From: Mucidula mucida
Lineage: Eukaryota; Basidiomycota; Agaricomycetes; Agaricales; Physalacriaceae
Reading direction: 5' to 3'
Assembly (NCBI GenBank): GCA_015501055.1
Contig: JADNYV010000212.1
Coordinates: 1-61,747, forward strand
DNA length: 61,747 nt
Shown: piece by piece, positions 46,501-57,582 of the stretch
Layout: each line of letters begins with the position of its first letter
Numbering within the stretch: position 1 is the first letter of the stretch
Program-made: the position numbers and the translations under genes
Notes under the pieces: generated by a model
Database searches by the model: none
Seen by the model: the letters and a program-made list of their open reading frames with translations, nothing else
Told to the model about the DNA's origin: nothing

Positions 46501-47463
46501 CGTACGCATCCCCCACAAGGTCGAACCCGCCTACGACCTTATGGCCAGGGCCGAAACCGCCGCCAAGCAAAGGATGGGTGTAGTCGATGCCTATCGTGGG
46601 CTGTCAGCCCAGAACATAGGATGCGTATGTTCAAAGACCAACCGGTATCAATACTAAGAGTAGGACAATGTTACCAATGTTCGCAGCAAGTAATGATTGA
46701 CGTACATGCCAACCGTTATTCCTGAGCCAGCGATGCCTTGAGCATGGAGTTTGTCCACTCCCTGCGAGTGGTTGAGGACCGATGGTTGATTCAATGATTG
46801 CGAGCAAGGTCATACTCACTGTCAGAATGTGAGTCGATTCAGAGTCGGGTGGGATCGCTGGGTCATTGACATCGGTAACAACGTGGGTGCTGACCGGTCT
46901 GTAGGATGGTCGCGTGAAGAGGACGCAGATGCACGCGAAGGTGAACACACATACTCAGGTCGACGGAAAGAGCGCACTGGACGGATAGCTTTGACACCCG
47001 CCAAATTGTTAATCAAGTCAGTCACATCCTGGATGTCGGGATCTGTTAGACATATAGAACATCAAAGAATGCGCATATGGCTCACTTGAGCGGTCTGGTG
47101 GACGTTAAGACGGTACAGAAGACTGAAAGAATATTACACGTACGTCCAGCGTTAATGCAGCACCAACGAAGATGTCGGCTGCGTTGAATTCGCGGTCAAT
47201 CTTAAATCCTACGTCGCGCTCGTTCAGAGACTCGTAGAGACGCGCATGAGGCTACGACAGAAGTCAGTCCATTGACAAAGATTGTGTCGTGTGGCACCCA
47301 CCGAGACTGAACGTTTTCCGTTGAGACTATCAGTGCTTTCTAGTTCAACGATGAACTTGTTGGTGGCGATAGGGAGATTGGTTCCCTTTTTCACAACATT
47401 GAGAGGGACGGCAGCAAGAGAGAGACCCGCGCAGAGCACGGGAATAGTAAAGAACGTCTTCAT
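43594..47463 (-). CDS. Secreted subtilisin-like serine protease with PA and Fn3-like domains
   Basis: A secreted S8 endopeptidase of the Vpr/C5a-peptidase type. MKTFFTIPVLCAGLSLAAVP is a signal peptide, then an I9-type propeptide (KFIVELESTDSLNGKRSVS). The catalytic triad is intact across introns: Asp in IIDTGIDYTHPLLGGG, His in GHGTHVAGIVGANPGNEF, Ser in ESGTSMATPFLAGSAALLL. A PA domain sits between His and Ser (GFVVIVRRGTCTFV), and LSLGGADGWTESSSSVVASA, IARTGRIVTIAAGND is the Asn region. The C-terminus (DPNDNGFFTLGFTAPVFANG, TAIPDGLYKILFRALKVTGD) is the Fn3-like part and ends IVGVFA. About 15 short introns. A TATA box lies about 40 bp upstream of the ATG. It is tail to tail with SKI3. Confidence 0.92.
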
Positions 47464-47500
47464 GGTAGGAACCTCGCTGAGAACTGATACTGGAATGTAA

Positions 47501-47510
47501 CCTTATATAG
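47501..47510 (-). promoter_or_regulatory. TATA box of the subtilase gene
   Basis: Reads CTATATAAGG on the minus strand, 38-47 bp before the ATG at 47463, suggesting a short leader and regulated expression. Confidence 0.6.
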
Positions 47511-47886
47511 TGTATCTCAAGAAGCATGTGGGCATGAGAATCGGGAAATTCTGTTGGTCTGCATCGCGCGGTATCATTGGTTCATCAATGACAGATGAAG
47601 GCGGGTTTAAGGCTCTTGTTGGCGTGCTCTGGAATTCGGGGAAATATGCTACCTTAGGATGACTCTTGAGGTGTCCAGAATAATGCAGCCGAGAAAGCCG
47701 TCAAGAAGCCGTCACTACGACAGTGAACAGAGTCATGCGTGCAGCGTAGCGGTAATATCCCACAATTGTGGATCATGATGGTCAGAAGCAAAGAAATAGT
47801 GAGCCTTGAGGCGAACACTGACAAACATGCACGCCGCTTCCTATTATGGACAACGCCGCTCTTTCCTGACCAACACGTTCGCGCTG
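47511..47886. promoter_or_regulatory. Shared upstream region of subtilase and muskelin genes
   Basis: 376 bp (423 bp between start codons) separating divergent genes. Apart from the subtilase TATA box nothing distinct was seen. Confidence 0.4.
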
Positions 47887-50825
47887 ATGGAGCCCTCTGT
47901 TCCTCTCGTCTATTCTATCGCCTACGCATCTCCACACAGCGGCTCATATGCGCCTCACAATATTCTCTTCGATAGCCCCGCCGACCATTCAAGCAGGTGG
48001 AGCGGTGCACATCAAGGACCCGCAAAGCAATGCCTCATCCTGCGTCTGAAATCGCTCGCCGTTGTCAGTTGAGTGACTCCGTCTCTCGTTAGGACGTGGA
48101 CTCAAGGAAATCCAAGAAAGCATAACATTTGGAAAGGTATGTCTTCATTGGCGGATGGCCTACAGGGCTTCGGCTAATTAGTCGCTCAAGCATAGTAAAC
48201 GTACTGCCTACGTTCCTTGCAGTATCCCACGCTGACGGAGGCGTAGCTCATCCTTGCAATATGAAAGAGTTCAAGGTGTATATCGGCATGAGCGAGGACA
48301 ACATGACCGAGGTTCTCGCGGCCAATCTCAAGAACGATGTCATTCCGGAGACATTTTCAATACGACACACCAACCGGTCACTTGTCGAATTTCCTACGCG
48401 TTATGTCAAGATCGTGCCATTATCGTTAGTTGGCACTCTTCTCCGACCGCGTTATGACTTAGAATTCACAGTGCGCATTCACCTGGATTTCATCTCTCGA
48501 TATGGTTCGTTTCTATGACTGGTATATCCGACCCAGCCTATATAGACAACATTCAGAGAAAGTACGAAGAGGTGCGTCCGCCGAATCATCCAAGTGTAGG
48601 CGCGGCTAAACTCGCATAGTTCCTTGAAACTGCTGCTCTTCGCCTCGCACTAAAACACCTCCGTCAACGACGGTTGCTTACACCATACAACTCCATCGTC
48701 GAAAGATCAGGCCTTCAAATGGAGCATCCTCTTGTCTCCGAATTGTACGACTTGATAGTCATTCAAGGCAAATGGGAAGATGCAGAGATGCTTCTCGTCA
48801 AGATGTCCACGGCTGGTCTTTTCAACGACTATCTCCGATCTTGCGAGCCGCACGCGATATGGGAACGGCTCCAAGGGACTAATGCAGATGGCGACGTCCC
48901 TTGCGCGCGAGGGGGACATGCCATGTGTATTGATACGACGCGTGGCATCATATATCTCTTCGGTGGATGGGATGGCAGCAAAAGCCTAGACGATTTTTGG
49001 GCTTACCATATCAGCAACGACAGATGGGAGATCATATGCACCTCAACAAGCCGCGTGAAATGCGCGCCGCTCGCCAGCTCGTGTCACAAGATGGTCTTCG
49101 ACTCAAAGACCGGAAGTATATATGTATTTGGGCGACTCAGCGACACGATCGTACCGAAACCCAACGAGCACAGCGAAACTCCTGCAGAACTGTATCGGTA
49201 TCATACTACAGGCATCGACACTGGGAAATGGGACTGCTTTTCATTCCATCCTTCAGTGAGTAAAGATAATTTCATTGACGGCACACCTCCTGATTGCCTC
49301 CCCCGCAGAATAAAAGTTGTCCACCTCTGATATACGATCATCAGATGGTCATGGACTGTGAAGCCCAGATATTATACGTGTTCGGTGGCAAGCTTGTTGA
49401 CGAAGAGAAATCCTCTTCTCGATACTCCGGTTTATATAGCTTCAGTGTTCAATCGAAGAGATGGACACAGTTACAGTGAGTTGTCATGATTACGGTCGCT
49501 GGTGCAAAACTGATTCTCATACAGCCTCACGGAAGCCGGCGGAAAGCCGGTCCCATCGCGATTTGGTATGAATTTAGTGCCGCTACCTCACCTCCATTGA
49601 CGATCTTTTGTTAGGCCATTCGATGGTTTTCGAGCCAACATCACGAAGTCTTTTTATCTTCGCTGGCCAAAGGGACGATAAATACCTTTCGGACATGTAT
49701 TCGTACGACATAGAGAAACGCATGACGACCGAGCTCTACTCCAACTTCACTACGGCCGGCGGACCAGAAGCTTGCTTCACTCAACGTGCTGTCATTGATC
49801 CCCAGCTAAATGAGCTGTATATGTACGTCTTTGCAATCTGTTGAGGTATCTGCTGAGTTTTGTCCCGCAGTGTCTCCGGCCTTACACGCGCATCATCGGC
49901 AGGCTCTTTGACCAAATTATCAAGCGAACAGCCTAGCTGGATTTTTCGTTATAACCCACGACCTGGACAGTGGGTACGCGTGAACCAGGCGCCGCGTTCC
50001 TCTCAGCATTCGCTCGACACTCCCATGCCACGGTATGCCCATCAGATGGTGTACGATCCGAATTCGAAAACTATCTTCATGCACGGCGGAAACGCAGGCT
50101 TTGTAGGTGCTATGGAATATGGCGGCGGAGAGGACGGACAAGATGTCTTTCAGAAAGAATCAAGGCTGGATGACTTCTGGCGCATGACTTTGATGCGGTA
50201 TGCATTCGCCTCTATACTAGCCATAGCCGTGCTAATCTTCAACAGACCTGATCCCACAGAGATTACAAGAAAGGCAAAATTCATGATACGACAACAGCAG
50301 TACGCGGATTTGATGAAAGTGGGTTCTTGAGCTGATCTATTCTCCAGATTCCGTGAGATGGGAGAGACTATGCCACAAGTCAAAGCTTTGACATTTCTCC
50401 AGACTGAAGTGTCCAGCGTGGTTGACCACAGCGATCCCGCGGAAACCGAAATCTTTCGATCCCTTCTCACGCATCTCTTGACGCCTCGCTCCCCAATTGC
50501 AGTGGAGAAAACGTATCCGTCTGAACATGAAGACTCTCCTCCGCGAAAGAGATCTCGCGCGAATACACCTGAAGATGATGCGTGGACAGCGACAAATGAT
50601 TTGGTGTGTAAAGCAGCGCTCAAGATTCAAGAAGCCAGCAGGCTTCATTGCGTTAACGCACGTATGCTTCGGGAACAAGCAGATCCTGTAGAGACAGGCG
50701 GGGAAATGGACGCCGACCGTTTCAAACAGAGAACAGATTTGTTTGAACAACTTTTGGAGTACGTATCGGTAGACGCGAAACAACCAGAAGGAAATTTGAT
50801 AGACCTTGTTGACGCCGATTCTTGA
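47887..50825 (+). CDS. Muskelin homologue (discoidin-LisH/CTLH-kelch)
   Basis: Muskelin is a subunit of the CTLH (GID-type) ubiquitin ligase in animals; the fungal protein is presumed to act similarly. It begins MEPSVPLVYSIAYASPHSGS with the muskelin N-terminal discoidin-like domain (HNILFDSPADHSSRWSGAHQ, AHPCNMKEFKVYIGMSEDN, TRYVKIVPLS). A LisH/CTLH region follows (FLETAALRLALKHLRQRRLL, HPLVSELYDLIVIQGKWEDA), then kelch repeats (GHAMCIDTTRGIIYLFGGWD, HQMVMDCEAQILYVFGGKLV, HSMVFEPTSRSLFIFAGQRD, HQMVYDPNSKTIFMHGGNAG). The C-terminal helical part ends LIDLVDADS. An in-frame upstream ATG at 47806 would add 27 residues; the MEP start fits the domain edge. Confidence 0.92.
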
Positions 50826-50934
50826 AACCTCATTGTACATTGCATTTCATCGTACTGTAACTCAGCATCATTCGCATTTCGCTCTTTTGTACTTCCATTG
50901 TAGTTCTATAGGAATCCATCCCGACCATACTGTA

Positions 50935-51708
50935 TCATGGGCTGTCAGGAAACCACGAGGCCGGATAGAAGTATTTCTCTCGGTGTGTGCTCTTCAAAGG
51001 GATGCCTTCGGGATACTCCCATTCGTTGTCCTTGCGCTTAGAGGTTTTCTTCTTCCCTTCAGCGATCCCGACCTTCTCAAAATACATATATCTAGTAAGC
51101 GAGAGAACACCGTCAGTTCAAGACGCCGCGAGGGGGAGAGCAAGACGCACGCTGCTTTGTATGTTCCGTTCTCTACACCGCTATGAGCCCCACTCAATTT
51201 CACTACGTGAAGGTCAGCGTATAACAGACGTGTACAGACAATGCTCCTTACTGAACCGATGGTACGAGTTGTTGTTGATGCCGCCAATCTCCCTGAGCCA
51301 GTGCGTTATCTTGAAATACTCAAGTTATACGCAGATGCCTTCGCCTGAACAGAGAAACAATACCTTGAATCCAGGTTCTTTCTGCAACTTCCTTATTTTG
51401 CGCCTAATCTCATCGCAGGTGTCACTACAAGGATATGAATAAGTCGTTCTGGAAGATGGTCGGCAGCACTCACTAGACGGGGGTGTTGCCTTCCTCTTCG
51501 CCTTCAAGAACAATGTCCTTCCATGTGGGCTTCGCGGAAGGAGCCTTGCCTTCAGGCCCTGGTGCTGCTGGTCCCGCAGCTGGCACATTCTCCTTCTCGT
51601 CCTCGACGCGCGGTTTCTTGGCAGAGGAGGCGGAGATGCTGGGCCAGCGTCTTGGATATCATTACGAGCAGAGAGCTCAGCAACGTCGGATTTGCGCTTT
51701 CGTGCCAT
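50935..51708 (-). CDS. Conserved fungal protein of unknown function (DUF7726-like)
   Basis: Carries a conserved fungal block of unknown role that I believe is catalogued as DUF7726: YDTCDEIRRKIRKLQKEPGF, KITHWLREIGGINNNSYHRF, MKLSGAHSGVENGTYKAAYM and YFEKVGIAEGKKKTSKRKDN. The block is spread over four exons with introns after GFK, HRF and YKAA, all in phase. A basic start (MARKRKSDV) suggests a nuclear protein. An acidic Pro/Ala-rich linker (KKPRVEDEKENVPAAGPAAP) precedes the domain. The C-terminus is EKYFYPASWFPDSP. The join between exon 1 and the linker is unclear; a weak GT donor after KRKSD fits best. The helical, winged-helix-like pattern hints at DNA binding, but this is only a guess. 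Confidence 0.7.
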
Positions 51709-51972
51709 TAGTGATGAAGAGGTGGATGAGTTCGAGTGGTTGATGTACACTGTTGTGGTGCACTAAAAAGGCTATTGCTGCCGACGTCGATCGTTCTGGA
51801 GTATTCGACGACCAGCTCACGTGGGCGTGCTCGACACAACGCGTTCTTACAGTGCTCCCTGACCGAGCCTTAACCCGATTGTGAGGCGTTCATGACAGTC
51901 ACACACATCAACCAAATTTCGTAAGTCCAAAGGTAGTGAGTATAAGCAATGGAAAATGAGATACAGTACATA

Positions 51973-52940
51973 TTACAGAGTAAATTTCTGTCAGGCGTTT
52001 CTTTGAGCAATGATAGCCACGAAGAATAAGTTCCACATACCATGGAAAGTGCCTCCTCTATATCTCGAAGGTACATCTCTGGTATAAACCAGTCGAATAT
52101 TAAGTCTAGATCATCGTGAACACAATGTGGGCAATTAGCAGCGGTCTCTCTGGCAGCCTTTCTGGCCGGCCTGTCTGCAGAAGCTAGAGCTTCACTCGAG
52201 GGACATTCCCTCATGGCCTGGCATATCTTGGTGCAGTAGTCTATCAACCAAGTCCTCGTGACGTACGGCTCATCATCCACCAGCCACTTGTCGTGAATCT
52301 TGCAGGCGCCGCGGCGCAGATACTCGTCGACGTCTCTCCCGACCGTGACATGACTGCCAGCCATCTCAACGACCCTGTCGGCGCGTTCTTGGTGGCATTT
52401 GAACAGTTTGTACAGAACGCGGGGATGGAGAATATCCAGCTCCGGAATATCGTCGTCGTCGTATGTCAGCAAGCGCCGGTTGAGCACGATGTCTGCGGCT
52501 TCAGCAGCCTCGGGCATCCACCCGAGTCCGTGTGCGATCGCAAACACACGGAGCGACTCTTCCTTGGCGTATTTGCGTAGCTGGCTGCGTGCTCTGCGGG
52601 CAACGTCGCCCATAGAAAACTTCTTGACCATGATGGATATGATGCGATAGAGCTCAGAGAGGCTCTCGAACATGGGGTCTACGGCGGGGTAGCAGAAGCG
52701 TAAAATGGTATCGAGGGTGTTGCTGTCCTCAGTCATGAAGACGACTGGGTCGGCTGCGTCGACGTAGTCTGTAGGGAAGGCGAATATTTCTTTGAAGTAT
52801 GGGGAGGCGAGGGAGAGAATGACTTTGTGGGCGTAGAAGTTGATCTTGTCGGACGAGACAAGAATGATGTCGGAAGTAGAGTCGGAGCCATCAAAAGGAT
52901 ACAGCGCTATAGTGCCTTTGGGGGTTGGGAGTTGGTCCAT
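51973..52940 (-). CDS. BTB/POZ domain protein
   Basis: MDQLPTPKGTIALYPFDGSD is followed by a BTB/POZ domain (SDIILVSSDKINFYAHKVIL, SLASPYFKEIFAFPTD, NTLDTILRFCYPAVDPMFES), then helices of the kind that follow BTB in agaricomycete proteins (SMGDVARRARSQLRKYAKEE, SLRVFAIAHGLGWMPEAAEA). A Cys/His cluster (ANCPHCVHDDLDLIFDWF) lies near the end. These proteins are greatly expanded in mushrooms and probably serve as Cul3 adaptors or dimerisation modules. Exon 1 (52940-52041) plus a five-codon exon (51987-51973) gives 304 residues. Without that splice the frame runs to 51870 with an unrelated-looking tail. Confidence 0.82.
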
Positions 52941-53293
52941 TTCGTTTTATTTCTGAGTAGAATGTAAGTGAATTCGACAGGATGAAACATACGGTAACTG
53001 CATGTAAAACGCACTGGATGCAAATTATCAATAAAGTATACTTTTTGCTGGATGGCACTAGCGACAGACGTCAACTGCCATACTTTGAGAGTAGACTGTA
53101 TACTTACAAGTTGCCCAGCTTTTGGGGGAACGAGTGGAGATGGTGGTACAAAGCAAAGTGCAGCCGCGTCACCATGTCATGTTACCCTGTCTAGTTATGT
53201 CATTACAATCGAGGCAACGTCCAGGCGACGCTACTAGTACTACTAGCGACGCAATGGCAGCGAAAAAGTTGAAATAGAATTACACGAGTGCGT
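52941..53293. other. Intergenic region
   Basis: 353 bp between the BTB gene start and the reductase 3' end. A short trinucleotide run (actagtactactag) at about 53230; nothing else seen. Confidence 0.45.
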
Positions 53294-54282
53294 TCAGAGT
53301 ACAAACGGTATGATTATCTTTCTATCCTTCGGAAACTTGTCTCCGAATGTCTTTTTGTACCATATCTGAGCCCGCAACGCACGAGGAAGCATAAGGACAA
53401 TCTCATTGAAGAGAAATATCCACGGGGGAGTAAGAGTCGGAAAGAACGAGGAAGCGGGCGCGTCGAACACGCCTAGGAGGTTCGCGAAAGACGATGGAAC
53501 GAAAGAGGGAGTAGCAGAAGCTGCTAGCGCGAAGCCTAACCACTCGAACCATTCGCAAAGGTAATTCGGGAAAGAAACCCAACGGAATAGTAGGCCATGA
53601 GGAATGGCGTAATGCTCCTTGCCTCCATTGATAGAAGCGCTGTCTTTCTTTTCTGATGACTTGCGTCGAATGTCCATCAGAATCATGTCATGTTTGACGT
53701 TTCCTGCGAAACCTATTGCCCATAGTAGCATTCCAAAGATGAAGATCGCAGAAGAGCGCTGGGCGAGGAAGGCCTGTGTATCAGGAGATGACAGATATGA
53801 ACCAACGAGACAGCCGTTCAAGACGTTGAAAGTGACGCCCGCAGCGAGGACGATCACATCGCTTCTGGAGCGGGAGGGCGTCATCAGAGGAGAAATGACA
53901 GCACGGTTGGCATAATGAGTGAGGTAAGCAGCAGCAAGCAGATTTTGACGCGTGGACAGCGTCGAACCTCCCAAAGGTGAGGTGAAGTAAGCGTACGAGA
54001 AACAGATGGGAGAGACAATTTCCATCATCATCCAACACACTTTTCCTATGGTCAAAGTTGAGAAAACATGGTCTATAGTCGATGAGAGAGGCTAACCATC
54101 AAGGGTGAATATCCATTGCGACGAGAATCGACCGAACGGAGCTTCAAGACTGAGAAGGGCGAAGAACAGAGCTGAACTGCCTAGAGTGAACCATTTGCGA
54201 GCAGCTGAAGGCTTAAGTTAGTTTCAAAAGTTGTTTAAAAAAGGAAAAAAAAGGATTGACCATCGTAGAGGAGGCGCGACAT
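53294..54282 (-). CDS. Steroid 5-alpha-reductase-like membrane enzyme
   Basis: Member of the SRD5A family, which reduces a 4-ene-3-oxo steroid or related enone with NADPH in the ER membrane. Exon 1 encodes MSRLLYD, then AARKWFTLGSSALFFALLSL and EAPFGRFSSQWIFTLDG, then GKVCWMMMEIVSPICFSYAY. Later family motifs: AAYLTHYANRAVISPLMTPS, GNVKHDMILMDIRR, and the C-terminal region YAIPHGLLFRWVSFPNYLCE with WFEWLGFALAA, whose N-Y-L-C-E matches the cofactor/active-site segment. It ends FGDKFPKDRKIIIPFVL as usual. About six membrane helices. In ascomycetes and mushrooms the physiological substrate is mostly unknown. Its start lies 76 bp from the divergent G-patch gene; an in-frame extension upstream exists but would cross into that gene. 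Confidence 0.87.
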
Positions 54283-54358
54283 GGGGGTCAGAGTCAATGG
54301 CACGAGAAGCGATCGCGACTTGCCGAAACGGGTCACGTCCTGCCGTCATCACCTTGGA
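54283..54358. promoter_or_regulatory. Very short divergent promoter
   Basis: Only 76 bp separate the start codons of the reductase (-) and the G-patch gene (+), so 5' leaders and promoters must overlap. Confidence 0.5.
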
Positions 54359-57150
54359 ATGAGCACTGGACGACTCAAGCGAAAGCTAGGCGATCTCGGC
54401 GTCGACACGTCCAGTAGGAAGGCAAACGAGAGCTTTTGTCTTGTGAGTATATTTTCCTCATGTCTCCATCTTGTACTCAATTTCTAGATTGGTACACCCT
54501 TGCCGCCATTGGAGAAATCCAAGGACACTGGAGAATTTGTGCCGCTATGGAAGCAAGACGTCCGTGATGAGAAAGGCCGGCGACGACTTCACGGAGCATT
54601 CACAGGCGGTTTCTCTGCTGGATACTTCAATTCCGTCGGTTCAAAAGAGGGTGCGATATGAACTAGATTATATATGCGCGCTAACGAATACCAGGCTGGA
54701 CACCGCAAACGTTCGTTTCTTCACGCAATGAACGAGCCAAGAAAGTGGCAGCACGTCCTGAAGATTTTATGGACGACGAAGATCTACAGGAACTCAAAGA
54801 TAGTCGAAACGTCGTGGATACTACCGACGAGATGGACTTTGGGACGGCCAAACAATCTGTCGTAGAACCAGAGAATGAGTACGTACGTTTGAGTACTTTT
54901 TCAACCTATTAACGACCTTATAGCTCAATAGCCAGTAAACTAGAGGCTTCCATGTTACCTGCACCCAAGGATTCCGCGGGCGCGCGCATCCTGAAGAAGA
55001 TGGGATGGCGAATGGGACAAGGCATCGGCCCCCGTGTTAGCCTCAAACAACGTAAATTACAGGATTTGCAGGCTTTCACAGGACAAGCAAGGACGAGCGA
55101 TGATATCAACGTCGTTGAAGATGACGAGGCGTCCAAACATACCTATGCTCCCCGCGATACTCCCGTCATCACGTTTGACCGCAAGGACAACTTCCATGGC
55201 CTAGGATATCGCCCTGGAATGGGTCTCCACGAGAGCCTCGGAGTCCGAACGAACGGAGCGAAGCCTTCTGGTCCAGTAATATCAGGTATACCTCTTGTGC
55301 ACGAGTCGTTTATTTCGCTCAACTGCTCACAGCTGGTTTTGGCTTGGGAGCATTGAATGATGCTGACGATGATGACTTGGATGTTTATGATGGCGGTCCA
55401 AGTGCGCGCAATCGCATAGCCTATGACTTTGGAGATACCCCCCAAGACGACACCATTGTCATCGGCAACAACAAATCCAAGGGGAAACAACCCGAAATGG
55501 TATGTCCAACTTACTCGAGATCTTATATGGCGTCACGCTGATGGTCTCAAGAGGTCAATCTCAAGGAGTTTTAACGATGGAAAACCACTTCTGGCAGGAT
55601 TCGTACCAGCGGATAAACCAGCTCTTGAAGACCGATGGTTCCCTCTTCCCGATGTACCGCGAGGTTGGAAACCAGATCCCACTCGAGTTTGGAATCAGCA
55701 CAAAGATAAGGAGAACATTCAACAGCCTCCTGGACCCACAACTTCAAGTCATCATGATTGGAAGCGCTCTGCCCCTACAGCCGACCAAGTAAGCGCATTT
55801 CATATCTCATCCTACACATGACTTACAACTTGTCATCAGAGAGGTGTTCTGCTTGGAGAGGTACCGCTACCAGCAGCGCCTCGATCTGTATTCGAGTATA
55901 TGTCGAAAAAGGACCGAGAACGTATACAAAACATTGCGACTAGTGGCATTCCTCGTGCCCCCGGCGCGACTCTAAAGTCTGAGGAAGGCCCCGCCTCATC
56001 GGTACCACAGACACTGGTAATCCCTCATCTCGAACCCCACATTGCTACTGCAGCGTTGCGAGGATTTCAACCATTCACTTCGGATCCAGAGAAGCAGCTT
56101 CGTTACAAGTTGTATCTGCAATCTCAGGCAGAACCCAGAGGCTCACCATTTTCACTAAAGCCTTCTCCGGGGCAGAGAATGGACGAGTTCAACAAAGAAC
56201 TCGGTGATTACTCCAAGTCGGCACAGATTTTCAAACCGATGTCTGGAGCGATGGCTGGTCGGTTTACGACTGCGACGGTAATCGAACACGGACCCCAGAT
56301 TCATGAAGGTCTGCACCAACCAACGGAGGAAGAGATTGCTGCAAAAGTGGAGGAGGAGCGCAAGAAGCAGGAGGACAATCTCACTCCTAAACAGCATGCC
56401 GCGAAACTGGAGATGTATGGACCAATGACGAGGGAAACGAAACCTTGGCAGCCGGCAAGGTTACTGTGTAAACGCTTCGGAGTTAAGGATCCAAATCCGC
56501 CCCCAGAAGAGGATACTCGCCCTCCAACGGCCAGTGCAGATGCCTATGAGGCGGAACCACCCGCTCCTGATGCGACTTTCTTTCCTCCTCCATCCGCTCA
56601 GTCTAGCTCTACCGACAGGCGGGATTTGAACAACGTTGGATTGGGAGAAGATGACAGTCAAGGACGGGACACTCTTACTTATGAACGACCGTCTATGGAT
56701 GTATTCAAGGCGATCTTTGCTAGCGATGATGAAGACAGCGACGACGAAAAGGAAGACAAGATGGACGTGGATCCTCCCGGGGAAGACAAGCAACCGCCGC
56801 CCCCAATTCTCTTGGCTGCGTCTGGGGAGCAAACAGCATTCAAGCCGACGTTTATACCACGCGAAGGAAAAGCGAAAGAAAAGGAGGAGACGAAGGACAA
56901 GGAGAAGAAGAAAAAGAAAAAGGATAAGGGAAAGAAAAAGGTCTTGGTTTCGTTTGCGATGGATGAAGAGGGTGGGACTGAAGGCACTCCTATTGTGAAG
57001 AAGAAGAGGCGGAAAGATAAAGATTGCAGGGCAGTTGAAGAGGATGACGATTCGATGTGGGTTGAGAAACCGCCTCCAATTCCGATTCCGCCTCCCGATA
57101 CTCCAGATGGATCTCACAAAGGACGCAAGCGGGCAATAGATTTCATGTAA
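54359..57150 (+). CDS. G-patch domain protein (GPATCH1/TGH type)
   Basis: Splicing-associated protein of the GPATCH1/TOUGH family, found in late spliceosomes. [20 protein letters not shown] leads into the conserved N-terminal DUF1604-type region ([56 protein letters not shown]). The G-patch follows ([20 protein letters not shown]) near residue 170. Further family sequence includes [39 protein letters not shown] and the SURP-like segment around [20 protein letters not shown]. The C-terminus is disordered with an acidic stretch, a Lys-rich run ([16 protein letters not shown]) and ends GRKRAIDFM. The last exon, from about 55.85 kb, is long; earlier exons are split by about six introns. Confidence 0.9.
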
Positions 57151-57582
57151 CTCGAGTGTTACTTTTGGAGCGTAGTTCCGCTCGGTGCGAGAAAACAACA
57201 CGATCTGATCCTCGTTGACGTGACCTCTGGCATTCCGAGGTGGCGTAACCCTTCGGCATTGTGGTTTGGAGTCCCGAATACTTCCTGTGACTTTGTCAAA
57301 CTGCTGAATCATGTTGTTTTTTGAGAGGATGATTCGTGGTATTTTTGCGATTTTTACGTCGGAATGAGTGTTTGTTATGTCTGGAATAGATGGAACACTT
57401 TCGAAATTATGAAGTTTTTTCTGAAGGCGACGGAGGCATGGGAGGGAAGCGGAGAATGTCGCCTAGATCAACCGAGGTAGCCAAACAAGGAAAATTTGGT
57501 GAGCGTGACGAGCAGGGCCGGCGAGCTTTCTTCAGTTCCATATCACTCGACTGACTCGCGGCTGAAGGTGTAACAAACGGCC
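57151..57582. other. Intergenic region
   Basis: 432 bp between the G-patch stop and the PPR gene start, both on the plus strand. No gene or repeat seen; it should hold the PPR promoter. Confidence 0.45.

Noticed and set aside
56461..57312. 283-codon minus-strand frame opposite the G-patch gene
   Set aside because: Antisense shadow of a charged coding exon; no domain and no splice partners.
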